A DNA stretch of 38,766 nt, taken from positions 1 through 38,766 of the forward strand of contig DASYXW010000001.1 of assembly GCA_035934405.1 (NCBI GenBank), read 5' to 3'. Below, one piece after another: positions 7,947 to 16,027 of the stretch. Every line of letters begins with the position of its first letter. Position 1 is the first letter of the stretch. Origin of the DNA: DASYXW01 sp035934405. Lineage in GTDB: Bacteria > Acidobacteriota > Terriglobia > UBA7540. The notes beneath the pieces were generated by a model. It ran no database searches, had not been told where the DNA came from, and saw only the letters and a list, made by a program, of their open reading frames with translations. Position numbers and translations under genes: made by a program.

Positions 7947-9296
7947 ATGCTTCCGAGAGCCGAGCTGAAAGTTCTTCCAGGGGTCGTTACAGGGCACCTC
8001 GAAACGAAGCGCACCGAAAGAGAAGAGTTAAGGGTGATGACGTACTCTCACGATGGGTATGGCATGGGCCACCTCCGCCGCAACGTGAACCTAGCCACAC
8101 GCCTAGTCCGGGATCTGCGGGGAGCGAGCGTCCTGATGCTCGGCAGTTGCTCATCGGGCCCATACTTCGAGCTGGCACCTGGAATCGACTTCATCAAAAT
8201 ACCGTCAATCATCAAGGTCGGGGGCGGCGCTTACGAACCGTCCAGCCTGAAGATCAGCCGCGACAGAGTCAAGGCCCTTCGCAGCGTCTTGATTCAAAAG
8301 GCCGCGGAGGTATTTCAACCCCACTTGCTCCTGGTAGATCACGTACCGGGCGGCGTGTGGGACGAGTTGATTCCCACGCTGCAGATGCTTCGGAGACGAG
8401 CTGCACCGCCCGTGGTTGTGCTCGGCATGCGGGACATCACCGATACCCCCGAGGTGGTGCGTCAGCAATGGCAGCGGGAAGGCACTTATGAGCTGCTGGA
8501 CCGCTACTACGACGAAGTGCTCGTTTACGGCTGTCGCCGCCTGTTCGATTCGGCGGCCGAGTATGGGCTGGGCGAACGACTCAGCGCTGGCGTTACCTAT
8601 TGCGGGTATGTAGCGTCGCAGGAGCCGCCCGAGAGTGCACCTCTAAGGGCTGAATTGGGCATCAGCGATTTCGAGAAGCTGATCCTGGTCACTGGCGGCG
8701 GGGGTGGCGATGCCTACCCCATGATGAGTCTGTTTCTCGAGGCGCTGCCACTGGTGAAAACGAGACATGCGTTGGCTCCTCTCGTGATCGCGGGACCTTT
8801 GATGGCCCCCGATCAAAAGGGAATGCTGCGCAAGCAGGCACGCTCACTTGGTGTGCGGGTGTTGAGCCACACGCCGGACTCGCTCAGCTACTTGCATGCC
8901 GCTGACTTGGTAATCACAATGGGAGGCTATAACTCCCTGGCGGAAATCGTCAGCCTCCGCAAGAAAGCTATCGTGCTGCCGCGGGTTGGGCCCCGGGCGG
9001 AACAAACGATGCGGGCCAGGATTTTCGCCGAAGAGCGGCTGGTGAACGCACTTCAACCGCGTGACTGGTCCGCACCGGCGCTCGCCGCCCACATCGCCAC
9101 GGACCTCGACCGAACGGACTACCCGCGGCGTCATCTCGATGTCCATACCCAGGGAGCGACGGTTGCTGTCGCACGCCTGCGCGAGTTGATGGCAATGCGG
9201 CGCGGTAACCTGCAGAATGTCGAGGAGGTCCGCAGCTCGCACCTTGGACTAGGTCGTGGCGATGCTAGGGCGCAGGCCGTCTCGGTTGGAGCGTAG
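7947..9296 (+). CDS. Glycosyltransferase, COG4671-like (GT28/MurG-type fold), first paralog
   Basis: A 449-residue protein resembling the predicted glycosyltransferases of COG4671. The N-terminal domain begins MTYSHDGYGMGHLRRN, a glycine/histidine acceptor-side loop like that of MurG-type enzymes. The C-terminal Rossmann half (about 230-400) has LVTGGGGGDAYP and the nucleotide-sugar binding segment ITMGGYNSLAEIVSLRKKAIVLPR, followed by EQTMRARIF. The ATG has GAGAGGG 4-5 nt upstream and lies about 68 nt after the predicted sigma-54 start. It is the first gene of the cluster and is followed 18 nt later by a paralog. It is likely cytoplasmic and transfers a sugar from a nucleotide donor to a lipid or small acceptor; donor and acceptor are unknown. 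Confidence 0.8.
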   Translation: MLPRAELKVLPGVVTGHLETKRTEREELRVMTYSHDGYGMGHLRRNVNLATRLVRDLRGASVLMLGSCSSGPYFELAPGIDFIKIPSIIKVGGGAYEPSSLKISRDRVKALRSVLIQKAAEVFQPHLLLVDHVPGGVWDELIPTLQMLRRRAAPPVVVLGMRDITDTPEVVRQQWQREGTYELLDRYYDEVLVYGCRRLFDSAAEYGLGERLSAGVTYCGYVASQEPPESAPLRAELGISDFEKLILVTGGGGGDAYPMMSLFLEALPLVKTRHALAPLVIAGPLMAPDQKGMLRKQARSLGVRVLSHTPDSLSYLHAADLVITMGGYNSLAEIVSLRKKAIVLPRVGPRAEQTMRARIFAEERLVNALQPRDWSAPALAAHIATDLDRTDYPRRHLDVHTQGATVAVARLRELMAMRRGNLQNVEEVRSSHLGLGRGDARAQAVSVGA

Positions 9297-9314
9297 CGGA
9301 ATAAGGGGACCCTC

Positions 9315-10634
9315 ATGGTGAATCGTCCGAGTTTGATGTTCTACTGCCAGCATTTACTGGGTATCGGACACCTCGTTCGCAGCGTGCAGATTGTGGGTTC
9401 ACTGGCAAAAAAGTTTCGAGTACTCCTCGCGCTGGGCGGGGCGCCGGTAGAAGAGATCGCAATCCCGGCCGGTGTCCAGCTACTGCAGCTGCCGCCTCTG
9501 GAAAGCGATCTCGACTTCACCAGCTTGGACGTCTGCGGCGCCACGGCTGCCCTTGATGACGTGAGGGCACGCCGGCGCGACATGCTGCTGCGCGCCTGCG
9601 ACGCTGTTTCACCGGACATTCTAGTCACCGAACTGTTCCCCTTCGGAAGAAGACAGTTTGGCTTCGAGCTCTTGCCCCTTCTCGAGCACTTCCGCTCTCG
9701 GAAGCCTGCCGGCATCACGGTTTCCAGCGTCCGGGACGTTCTGGTGACCAAGGCTGACCAGGCAAAGTATGAACGGCGCGTGCGCGACCTAGTCAACCGG
9801 TACTACGACTTGGTGCTGGTTCACGGAGACGAGCGCTTGGTGAAGCTGGACGAGACCTTTTCACGTCTCGGAGACCTGCAATGTGAAGTCCGCTACACCG
9901 GTTATGTCGCGCCGAAGGAATGTGCTGCGTTCGCGCCTGACGCCGAATCGGACGGTCGCGGAGATCCCCTCATTGTGGTCAGCAACGGAGGAGGCCGCTG
10001 CGAGAGTGGTAGTCGCCTCCTGGAATCCGTTATTCAAGCTGCGATGCGGCTCCAACGGAGATTGCCGCACACCTTCGAGATTTACACAGGACCGTTGGTG
10101 CCGGCTGATCTTTACGGTCGATGGTCTGCCTTGGCAAGAACGTCGCAAAACATCCGGGTCGCGACATTCACACCTCACCTTGCCCAGCGGATGAAGCGAG
10201 CGAATCTCTCCATCAGCATGGGTGGCTACAACACCGTGATGGATGTGCTGTCGGCCGGCGTGCGGGCGCTGCTGTATCCAGTCACCGCGAACAGCGACCA
10301 GGAGCAGGCGGTACGCGCAAGAAAGCTTCAGGCGCTCGGCGTGGTAGGCATACTGTCTGAGGAAGATCTCGCACCTCGCCGCATGGAAGCAGCCATTCAG
10401 GGCGCCTTAGCGACTGAGCCGCGAGGCCTGGTTCTGAACCTGGAAGGCGCGAAAGGTACGCTCATTGCCCTGATGGATTTTCTCCTCCGGCGTCAGATGG
10501 AAGGATCCGGCGCTAAGGGCGGAGCCGAATTATACGGGGCATCGGAGGTCGGTGCTGGGTGTTTCCTTGGCGGCGCTCTATGCGCCCCGAAAGACGGCCG
10601 TCACAGACTACCGACTTCTGCGTTTGGATTTTAG
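9315..10634 (+). CDS. Glycosyltransferase, COG4671-like, second paralog
   Basis: A 439-residue paralog of the preceding gene. It shares the N-terminal loop (FYCQHLLGIGHLVRSVQ), the central VLVHGDERL and TGYVAPKE segments (compare VLVYGCRRL and CGYVASQE upstream) and the donor-binding ISMGGYNTVMDVLSAGVRALLYPV. The C-terminal ~40 residues (KGGAELYGASEVGAGCF...) have no counterpart upstream. The start has AAGGGG about 6 nt before the ATG, and the 18-nt gap shows co-transcription. Two related GT28-like enzymes in tandem suggest sequential addition of two sugars to one acceptor (inference). Confidence 0.8.
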   Translation: MVNRPSLMFYCQHLLGIGHLVRSVQIVGSLAKKFRVLLALGGAPVEEIAIPAGVQLLQLPPLESDLDFTSLDVCGATAALDDVRARRRDMLLRACDAVSPDILVTELFPFGRRQFGFELLPLLEHFRSRKPAGITVSSVRDVLVTKADQAKYERRVRDLVNRYYDLVLVHGDERLVKLDETFSRLGDLQCEVRYTGYVAPKECAAFAPDAESDGRGDPLIVVSNGGGRCESGSRLLESVIQAAMRLQRRLPHTFEIYTGPLVPADLYGRWSALARTSQNIRVATFTPHLAQRMKRANLSISMGGYNTVMDVLSAGVRALLYPVTANSDQEQAVRARKLQALGVVGILSEEDLAPRRMEAAIQGALATEPRGLVLNLEGAKGTLIALMDFLLRRQMEGSGAKGGAELYGASEVGAGCFLGGALCAPKDGRHRLPTSAFGF

Positions 10635-10720
10635 TGTATTTCACAGGTTAAGCCTGACTCTTGACCCGTGAGCCGCATGCAACAGAAGCGAGCAACTGCA
10701 GCTCGGAGTATTCGTGGCTT

Positions 10721-12016
10721 ATGAGACCTGACCCTGATAAGAAGAAAATCGCTTACGTGGTAAAGACTTTTCCCCGGCTCTCCGAAACCTTTATCCTCAA
10801 TGAGATTCTGGGGGTCGAAAAGCTGGGTGTCAGTCTTGAGATTTTCGCCGTGCGTCGGCCAACGGAAGAGACTGCCCACCCCGCGGTTTCCCGGGTCAGG
10901 GCGCCGATCCACTACCTGCTGGGACTTGGCCTCCGTTCGCCCCTTCGTGGGGCCTTGAGCGTGATCGGTGCCCATATGTTTCTTCTATATACCCGGCGGA
11001 AACAATATCTCGCGGCGTTCCGGTTCTTTGCCAAGGAGCGGGCGGGCGTCAAATGGGTAGATTTCATCAAGGCGGGATACTTGGCTCGTATTTTGCTGAG
11101 GGCTGGCTTCTCGCACATCCATGCGCATTTCGCGAACTTGCCAACTTCAACGGCCGAGGTCACTTCGAAACTCACGGGGATTCCTTACAGTTTCACCGCG
11201 CACGCCAAAGACATATACTTAGCGCCTGTGGACGAGTTGCGACGTAAGATGAGCGGCGCGACTTGCGTCATAACCTGCACAGCAGCCAATCAGGAGTATC
11301 TCCGTTCCATAGCGCGGGCAGGGACACCTGTCCATCTCGCCCATCATGGCGTCGACGTCGTCCGGTTTGAGCCAAAGGGAAGAACTGCGACGGCACCGCA
11401 GGGCGGCAAGCCGTTGATTTTGTCCGTCGGCCGCTTTTGCGAGAAGAAGGGATTCCCCTACCTCATCGAAGCCTGCCGGAAGCTCAAGGATCGGGGGCAC
11501 GACTTCGATTGCCGGATCGTGGGTTACGGTCCCCTAGAAGCCGAACTCCAGACCTTGATCGACCACCTGGGGGTTGGTGACTGTGTGTCTCTGCGGGGAA
11601 AAATGACTCAGGACGAACTGGTGCCGGTTTACGAGCAGGCGAGATTGTTCGTTCTGCCTTGCATTATTACAGAGGCGGGAGACCGCGACGGCATTCCAAA
11701 CGTCTTCCTAGAGGCGATGGCCTCCGAGCTGCCGGTGGTTTCAACAAGTATCTCAGGTATTACGGAACTGGTGGATTCAGGCCAGAATGGATTTCTTGTG
11801 GACCCACGAGACCCCGTGGCCCTGGCAGATGCCGTCGAGAAGCTGTTAAGGGACCCGGCGCTGTGCCGGCGATTCGGGGCGAGGGGAAGGGCCAAGGTTC
11901 TTGAAAATTTCACTCTGGAGGCCAGCGCCCGGCGGGTGCGTACTCTGCTCCTCGCGGCGGCTGGCGAGGCGCTGGAAGCCGAACCCTTGCCAACACGGGA
12001 GGCAGTGTATGTTTAA
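10721..12016 (+). CDS. GT4-family glycosyltransferase (WcaL/colanic-acid type)
   Basis: A 431-residue GT-B enzyme. Near the N-terminus is KIAYVVKTFPRLSETFILNE, the usual opening of WcaL-like enzymes. The C-terminal half has ILSVGRFCEKKGFPYLIEA, the donor-binding region and the GT4 E-x7-E region (GIPNVFLEAMASELPVVST). The ATG at 10721 is chosen because family similarity begins directly after it. An in-frame TTG at 10661 would add 20 unrelated residues. No strong ribosome site precedes either start, so translation may couple to the upstream gene 86 nt away. It is likely cytoplasmic, extending a glycan with an activated hexose; the exact linkage is unknown. Its end overlaps the ABC transporter start by 8 nt. 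Confidence 0.85.
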   Translation: MRPDPDKKKIAYVVKTFPRLSETFILNEILGVEKLGVSLEIFAVRRPTEETAHPAVSRVRAPIHYLLGLGLRSPLRGALSVIGAHMFLLYTRRKQYLAAFRFFAKERAGVKWVDFIKAGYLARILLRAGFSHIHAHFANLPTSTAEVTSKLTGIPYSFTAHAKDIYLAPVDELRRKMSGATCVITCTAANQEYLRSIARAGTPVHLAHHGVDVVRFEPKGRTATAPQGGKPLILSVGRFCEKKGFPYLIEACRKLKDRGHDFDCRIVGYGPLEAELQTLIDHLGVGDCVSLRGKMTQDELVPVYEQARLFVLPCIITEAGDRDGIPNVFLEAMASELPVVSTSISGITELVDSGQNGFLVDPRDPVALADAVEKLLRDPALCRRFGARGRAKVLENFTLEASARRVRTLLLAAAGEALEAEPLPTREAVYV

Positions 12017-13850
12017 CGGCAAGAGGCGCAGCGCCGAGATTCTACCGGATTTCATTCGGTTAACCCGGTCTTTCCGCCCCGAAATCATCAGAGAAAGGAA
12101 ACTGCTCGCTCTGGGCGGAGTCACGGTATTTCTATCGGTTTGTTTCCAACTGCTGTCGCCGTGGCCTTTGAAGTTTATCTATGACCGCATATTCGAGGTG
12201 CTGAAACACAGCCATGCCCAGTCGGGTTTGTTCACCGGGTACCGCCCGGATACCGTCATCGGCGCAGCCGCCCTTATCTTGGTGGCTCTTGCCGGACTGA
12301 CCGCGGCGGCAGAATTCGCGAACGAGGTTATTCTCTCGTTGGCAGCCACGCGCATCCTGGCGGAAGTCCGCGCAAGGCTGTTTGCTCACGTCGCCGGACT
12401 GTCGGTTTCATTTCACGACCGGAGTAAGACCGGCGACCTCATTTCACGCCTCGCCTATGACACGGACCGGATTCGCGAGGTCATGGCAACGGCTGTGGTA
12501 CCGTTTTTGTCCAACCTCTTAGCGGTCGGCGCCATGCTTGGAGTCATGTTTTGGATGAACTGGCGGCTGGCCCTCATTGCCTGCGCTGCGTTTCCGGCTT
12601 TTGCCCTTGTGGTCCACTGGCTGATGAGCCGCATTAAGGAAACGGCCCGCTTGCAGCGAGTACATGAGGGCTCACTCGCCGCAACCACAGCCGAGGCCAT
12701 GGGATCGATCCGCATTGTGCAAGCTCTCTCCTTACAGGGCCTTTTCGGCAGCATGTTTTCGGCCGCCAACACAAAGAGTCTTAAGGCCGGGGTCCGAGTG
12801 CAAAAGCTTTCGGCGGGGCTGGAGCGGGCCGCCGAGATGTTGATTGTTTCCACAACGGCATTTGTCCTCTGGGAGGGATCGCGGTATGTCTTGAGCCGCC
12901 AGCTTACACCGGGAGACTTAATTGTCTTTGTGAGTTACCTGCGAGCTTCCTTCAAGCCTCTGCGGCAGGCAGCGAAGCAGTTGGGACAGATGGCAAAGGC
13001 GCTGGCCTCGGGAGACCGCATCCTGGATCTCCTTAACACCGCGCCTGAAATCCATGACTGTCCCGGAGCGATTACAGCGCCGCCCCTCACCGGTCAAATC
13101 CAGTTCGAAAATGTCGCCTTCGAATACCAACCTGGCCGGCCGGTGCTTTCGGGCATTAATTGCGAGATTTCGCCAGGGTGCCTAGTGGCATTGGTGGGGC
13201 CGTCCGGCAGCGGCAAATCGACGCTGGCCGGCCTGCTATTGCGGTTTCACGATCCCTGCCAGGGAAGAATTCTAATTGACGGCGTCGACATTCGGAACTT
13301 CAAGCTTGACTCGTTACGCGGTCAGATCGGTTTCGTGATGCAAGACAGCGTGCTATTCGGAGTGAGTGTGCGCGAAAACATTGCCTTTGGCACCGCCAGC
13401 GCCACCCAGGAGCAGATTGAACGTGCCGCGCGGCTGGCCGGTGCGCACGACGTCATCATGCGCCTTCCCCGGCAGTACGAAACCGTCCTCGGCGAGCGTG
13501 GGGTGACGCTTTCGGGCGGCCAGCGCCAGCGGCTTGCCATCGCCCGCGCCGCCGTCCGGGACGCTCCTATTCTCATCCTCGACGAGCCCACAACGGGTTT
13601 GGATAACCATTCTTCCCTCGAGGTCATGGCGGCGTTGGGGCGGCTGGGCAGCGGCCGGACGACCTTGATGATCACTCACGATCTGGTAGCCGCCGCGCAC
13701 GCCGACTACGTGATTTATCTTGCCCATGGCAAGATCGTCGAAAGTGGAACCCCGGAGGAGTTGCTGATGCGCCGGGGTGAGTACGCGGCTGCGTACCGAA
13801 GCCGCAGCAAGGCTCCATCCGGGGTGCTCCTGATGCCCAGCCCGTTCTGA
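12009..13850 (+). CDS. ABC exporter, fused membrane and ATPase domains (MsbA-like)
   Basis: A 613-residue half-transporter. The membrane domain (about 30-330) starts with a helix containing LALGGVTVFLSVCFQLLSPW and contains the coupling segment VSFHDRSKTGDLISRLAYDTD typical of lipid A/lipid exporters. The ATPase has Walker A GPSGSGKST from residue 397, signature LSGGQRQRLAIARA from 501, Walker B ILILDEP (Asp525, Glu526) and the switch His in MITHD. ATG 12009 has GGGAGG 6 nt upstream and overlaps the glycosyltransferase end by 8 nt; a longer frame upstream is a shadow of that gene. It probably works as a homodimer in the inner membrane, flipping the glycolipid or oligosaccharide made by the cluster, since no Wzx flippase is present. 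Confidence 0.93.
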   Translation: MFNGKRRSAEILPDFIRLTRSFRPEIIRERKLLALGGVTVFLSVCFQLLSPWPLKFIYDRIFEVLKHSHAQSGLFTGYRPDTVIGAAALILVALAGLTAAAEFANEVILSLAATRILAEVRARLFAHVAGLSVSFHDRSKTGDLISRLAYDTDRIREVMATAVVPFLSNLLAVGAMLGVMFWMNWRLALIACAAFPAFALVVHWLMSRIKETARLQRVHEGSLAATTAEAMGSIRIVQALSLQGLFGSMFSAANTKSLKAGVRVQKLSAGLERAAEMLIVSTTAFVLWEGSRYVLSRQLTPGDLIVFVSYLRASFKPLRQAAKQLGQMAKALASGDRILDLLNTAPEIHDCPGAITAPPLTGQIQFENVAFEYQPGRPVLSGINCEISPGCLVALVGPSGSGKSTLAGLLLRFHDPCQGRILIDGVDIRNFKLDSLRGQIGFVMQDSVLFGVSVRENIAFGTASATQEQIERAARLAGAHDVIMRLPRQYETVLGERGVTLSGGQRQRLAIARAAVRDAPILILDEPTTGLDNHSSLEVMAALGRLGSGRTTLMITHDLVAAAHADYVIYLAHGKIVESGTPEELLMRRGEYAAAYRSRSKAPSGVLLMPSPF

Positions 13851-13956
13851 GCTGTTAAAAGGAGGCGATCCATGTTTGGCCACCACCGGCATAGCCGAGC
13901 TCAGGTTGCTTCCGCGGGTTTGGGTTACGGGCAAGGTTAGGGAAACGAGGGATAAG

Positions 13957-14783
13957 ATGACAGGTGTTACTCAAACGGTGCGACGAGTGGTGGTTATTCT
14001 TAACGCGGACGATTTTGGGCTGACCGAAGGAGTGTGTGAAGGGATCGTCCAGGGCAATCCAGCGCGGAGCGCTGACGACGACTTCAGCCATGGCCTGCGT
14101 TGCCGGAGCGGCCGCAAGACTGGAACGCTGGACCAAAGAAATTCCCGGCTGCGTGGGCGCTCATCTCCAGCTCACCACCGGGCCGCCCTGTGCTGGGTGA
14201 CGTCAGCGTTCCCTCGCTGATCCGGGCGAACGGCTGCTTTGCGGATTCTCGCAAGAAGGTTGCATCTCCCAATGCCGACGACGTGCTGCGCGAATGGCAC
14301 GCCCAAATTCAAATGCTGAGGAGCTTGGACATCCAAATCACATACCTCGAATCCCATCATCACGTTCATGACCTCCCCGGCGTTTTTCCGGTCTTTTGCG
14401 AGATTGCCCAGCATTACAGCCTGCCGGCCCGGCCGCTGGATGCAGCGATGACTGCTCACTTTTGCAAGCTGGGGATTCCCTGCGCGGATCAGTCTCTGCT
14501 GGATTGGTACGGCGGAGACCGCTCGGTTCAGAGCCTCCTTTCAATGATTGAGCAAGGGGCCGCCCGTCATGCGGGTTCCTGCCTGTTGGAGGTGATGTGC
14601 CATCCGGGTCTGCTGGATGACCACCTTCCCACCGTTTCCCGCTACGTGGCAGACCGTTCGCGAGAGCTGGAAGTCCTGCAGAATCCCGACTTGCTGGAAG
14701 CCCATGCACAGCGGGCCTGCTATCCTGTGCGCTTCAGCAGCGTGGAATGGCGCGTGCACGGCCCGGAGCCGCTGCATGTTTAG
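13957..14783 (+). pseudogene. ChbG/YdjC-family carbohydrate deacetylase, broken by two single-base insertions
   Basis: Three consecutive frames together encode one YdjC-like protein. Frame 1, from ATG 13957 (GAGGG upstream), gives VVILNADDFGLTEGV with the metal-binding Asp pair. After the GGG run at 14052-14054 the homology continues in a second frame (RGALTTTSAMACV, then GCVGAHLQLTTG with a metal-ligand His). After 14183-14184 it continues in a third (RPVLGDV, then SHHHVHDLPGVF and EVMCHPGLLDD). Removing one G and one C restores about 275 continuous residues with all expected active-site motifs. YdjC proteins remove N-acetyl groups from oligosaccharides, which fits the cluster. It is either a very recent pseudogene or the result of two sequencing errors. 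Its end overlaps the next gene by 8 nt. Confidence 0.8.
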
Positions 14784-15897
14784 CGGGAATCAGACCGAGA
14801 TTTGGGTGATCAGGCACGGGCTGAGCACCTCCAACGTCAGAAAACGATGCCAGGGATCTTCTGATGCCTCTCTTCTGACAGAAGAAGGCCGCCAAGCCGC
14901 GCGGCTGACTGGGGAAGCACTGCGGGACGTGAAGTTTGCAGCAGTTTTCACCAGCCCTCTGCGACGTGCTCTGGAAACAGCGCAAAACCTCAGCCTGGCG
15001 TGGCCCCACCCCAGTCCCGGCATTTCGGTCGATTCGCGCCTGAAGGAAATCTCTCTACAAGACTGGGAAGGCCTATCCTTCGAGAGCATCGCAGATCACT
15101 TCCCTTGGCAGTACGGCATCTGGAAATCAGCCCCGCATTTGTTCTGTCAGCGTTCGGCGGCGGGTGCCGTGCGTTTTCCAGTGACTGAGCTTTTCGAGTG
15201 TGCCCGATCTTTCCTGAGCGAAGTTGCCACCGCGCTTGCCGGCAAGAGAGCGCTGGTTGTAACTCACGGCGGAACGGGAAGGGCACTCATCCTGAGCGCA
15301 TTGGGTGTGGGCCCCGAGTGGTTCAATTCCATTCAGCAGAGTAACCTTGGTCTCACCGTGATCGGTCTCCCGAATGCTGTGAGCCGCCAAGCATCTCTGG
15401 AAGTGCTCAATGCCACACCGCATCTTGGATCGGCACCTCCAAAGTTGAAGGCCGGCCGGTCGGGTCTGCGGCTCGTGCTCCAGGCCGTGGAAGAGGGGGA
15501 CGGCTCGGAGCCAGCCAGATTGCACCGCATCAGCAGGGGATGCCGTCTCGACCCCGGGAACATGACGGGCGGGCCCGAACTTCTTGTGAGCGGATCGGAG
15601 TCTGTTCTCGCCTGGATCCTGCGAGCAATCGATGATCGCGAAGACACTTCGCTTGAGACGCTATTGGCTCAGGCTGCGCCGGCCCTTCTGACGCCGATTC
15701 TGTCGCGAGTTTTCCGTGTGGATCAACGGTTCCTAGCGGGCCTGCGGCTCAGGGCCGGTACGTTCACGGTGCTCCATTATCCAGGGTCAAGCGGGGCACC
15801 GATCCTTCAGACCGCGAACGTCTGGCTATCAGATTCCGGCGCGGACCGGCGCGGACCGGCGTCCGCATGTGTCCCGAAAGGTTCGGAGCTCTGCTGA
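14776..15897 (+). CDS. Histidine phosphatase-family protein with a C-terminal extension
   Basis: A 373-residue protein. The first ~200 residues are a phosphoglycerate-mutase-like histidine phosphatase: EIWVIRHGLSTSN with catalytic RHG at 13-15, the CQGSSDASLLTEEGRQA segment, SPLRRALETA with the second Arg, and VVTHGGTGRALI with the second catalytic His. A further ~160 residues (from about 215) are not part of the usual domain. Their end (LRAGTFTVLHYPG) vaguely recalls the last strand of the same fold. ATG 14776 overlaps the deacetylase gene by 8 nt and has GGAG about 9 nt upstream; a longer upstream frame is a shadow. It may dephosphorylate a sugar-phosphate intermediate of the cluster. A 10-bp tandem duplication (15841-15860) lies near its end. 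Confidence 0.8.
   Translation: MFSGNQTEIWVIRHGLSTSNVRKRCQGSSDASLLTEEGRQAARLTGEALRDVKFAAVFTSPLRRALETAQNLSLAWPHPSPGISVDSRLKEISLQDWEGLSFESIADHFPWQYGIWKSAPHLFCQRSAAGAVRFPVTELFECARSFLSEVATALAGKRALVVTHGGTGRALILSALGVGPEWFNSIQQSNLGLTVIGLPNAVSRQASLEVLNATPHLGSAPPKLKAGRSGLRLVLQAVEEGDGSEPARLHRISRGCRLDPGNMTGGPELLVSGSESVLAWILRAIDDREDTSLETLLAQAAPALLTPILSRVFRVDQRFLAGLRLRAGTFTVLHYPGSSGAPILQTANVWLSDSGADRRGPASACVPKGSELC
15841..15860 (+). repeat. 10-bp tandem duplication in the 3' end of the phosphatase gene
   Basis: The decamer GCGGACCGGC occurs twice in direct succession, followed by a partial GTCCGC. Because 10 is not a multiple of 3, gain or loss of one unit would change the last ~15 residues of the phosphatase, so the annotated C-terminus may be recent. 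Confidence 0.6.
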
Positions 15898-15899
15898 TG

Positions 15900-15917
15900 G
15901 GCCGAGGCATCTCGGCC
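15900..15917 (+). terminator. Hairpin directly after the phosphatase stop
   Basis: GGCCGAG-GCAT-CTCGGCC forms a perfect 7-bp stem with a 4-nt loop, starting 3 nt after the stop codon at 15895-15897. No T-run follows, so it may be an RNA-stabilising or partial termination structure between the upstream cluster and the receptor gene. Confidence 0.35.
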
Positions 15918-16027
15918 GCGCTTATGAGGCGCCACATTCCACCGGTCCGGAGTCTGCAAGGACGATGCGACTCTGCCGTGGGCGCTTGCGGATGGCAGTT
16001 CGAGATTACCCAGAAAGGTTGTTTATT

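Noticed and set aside
7664..8491. Plus-strand open frame of 275 codons before and inside the first glycosyltransferase
   Set aside because: It overlaps the clear glycosyltransferase in another frame, is rich in Arg/Ser/Gly without motifs, and has no ribosome site.
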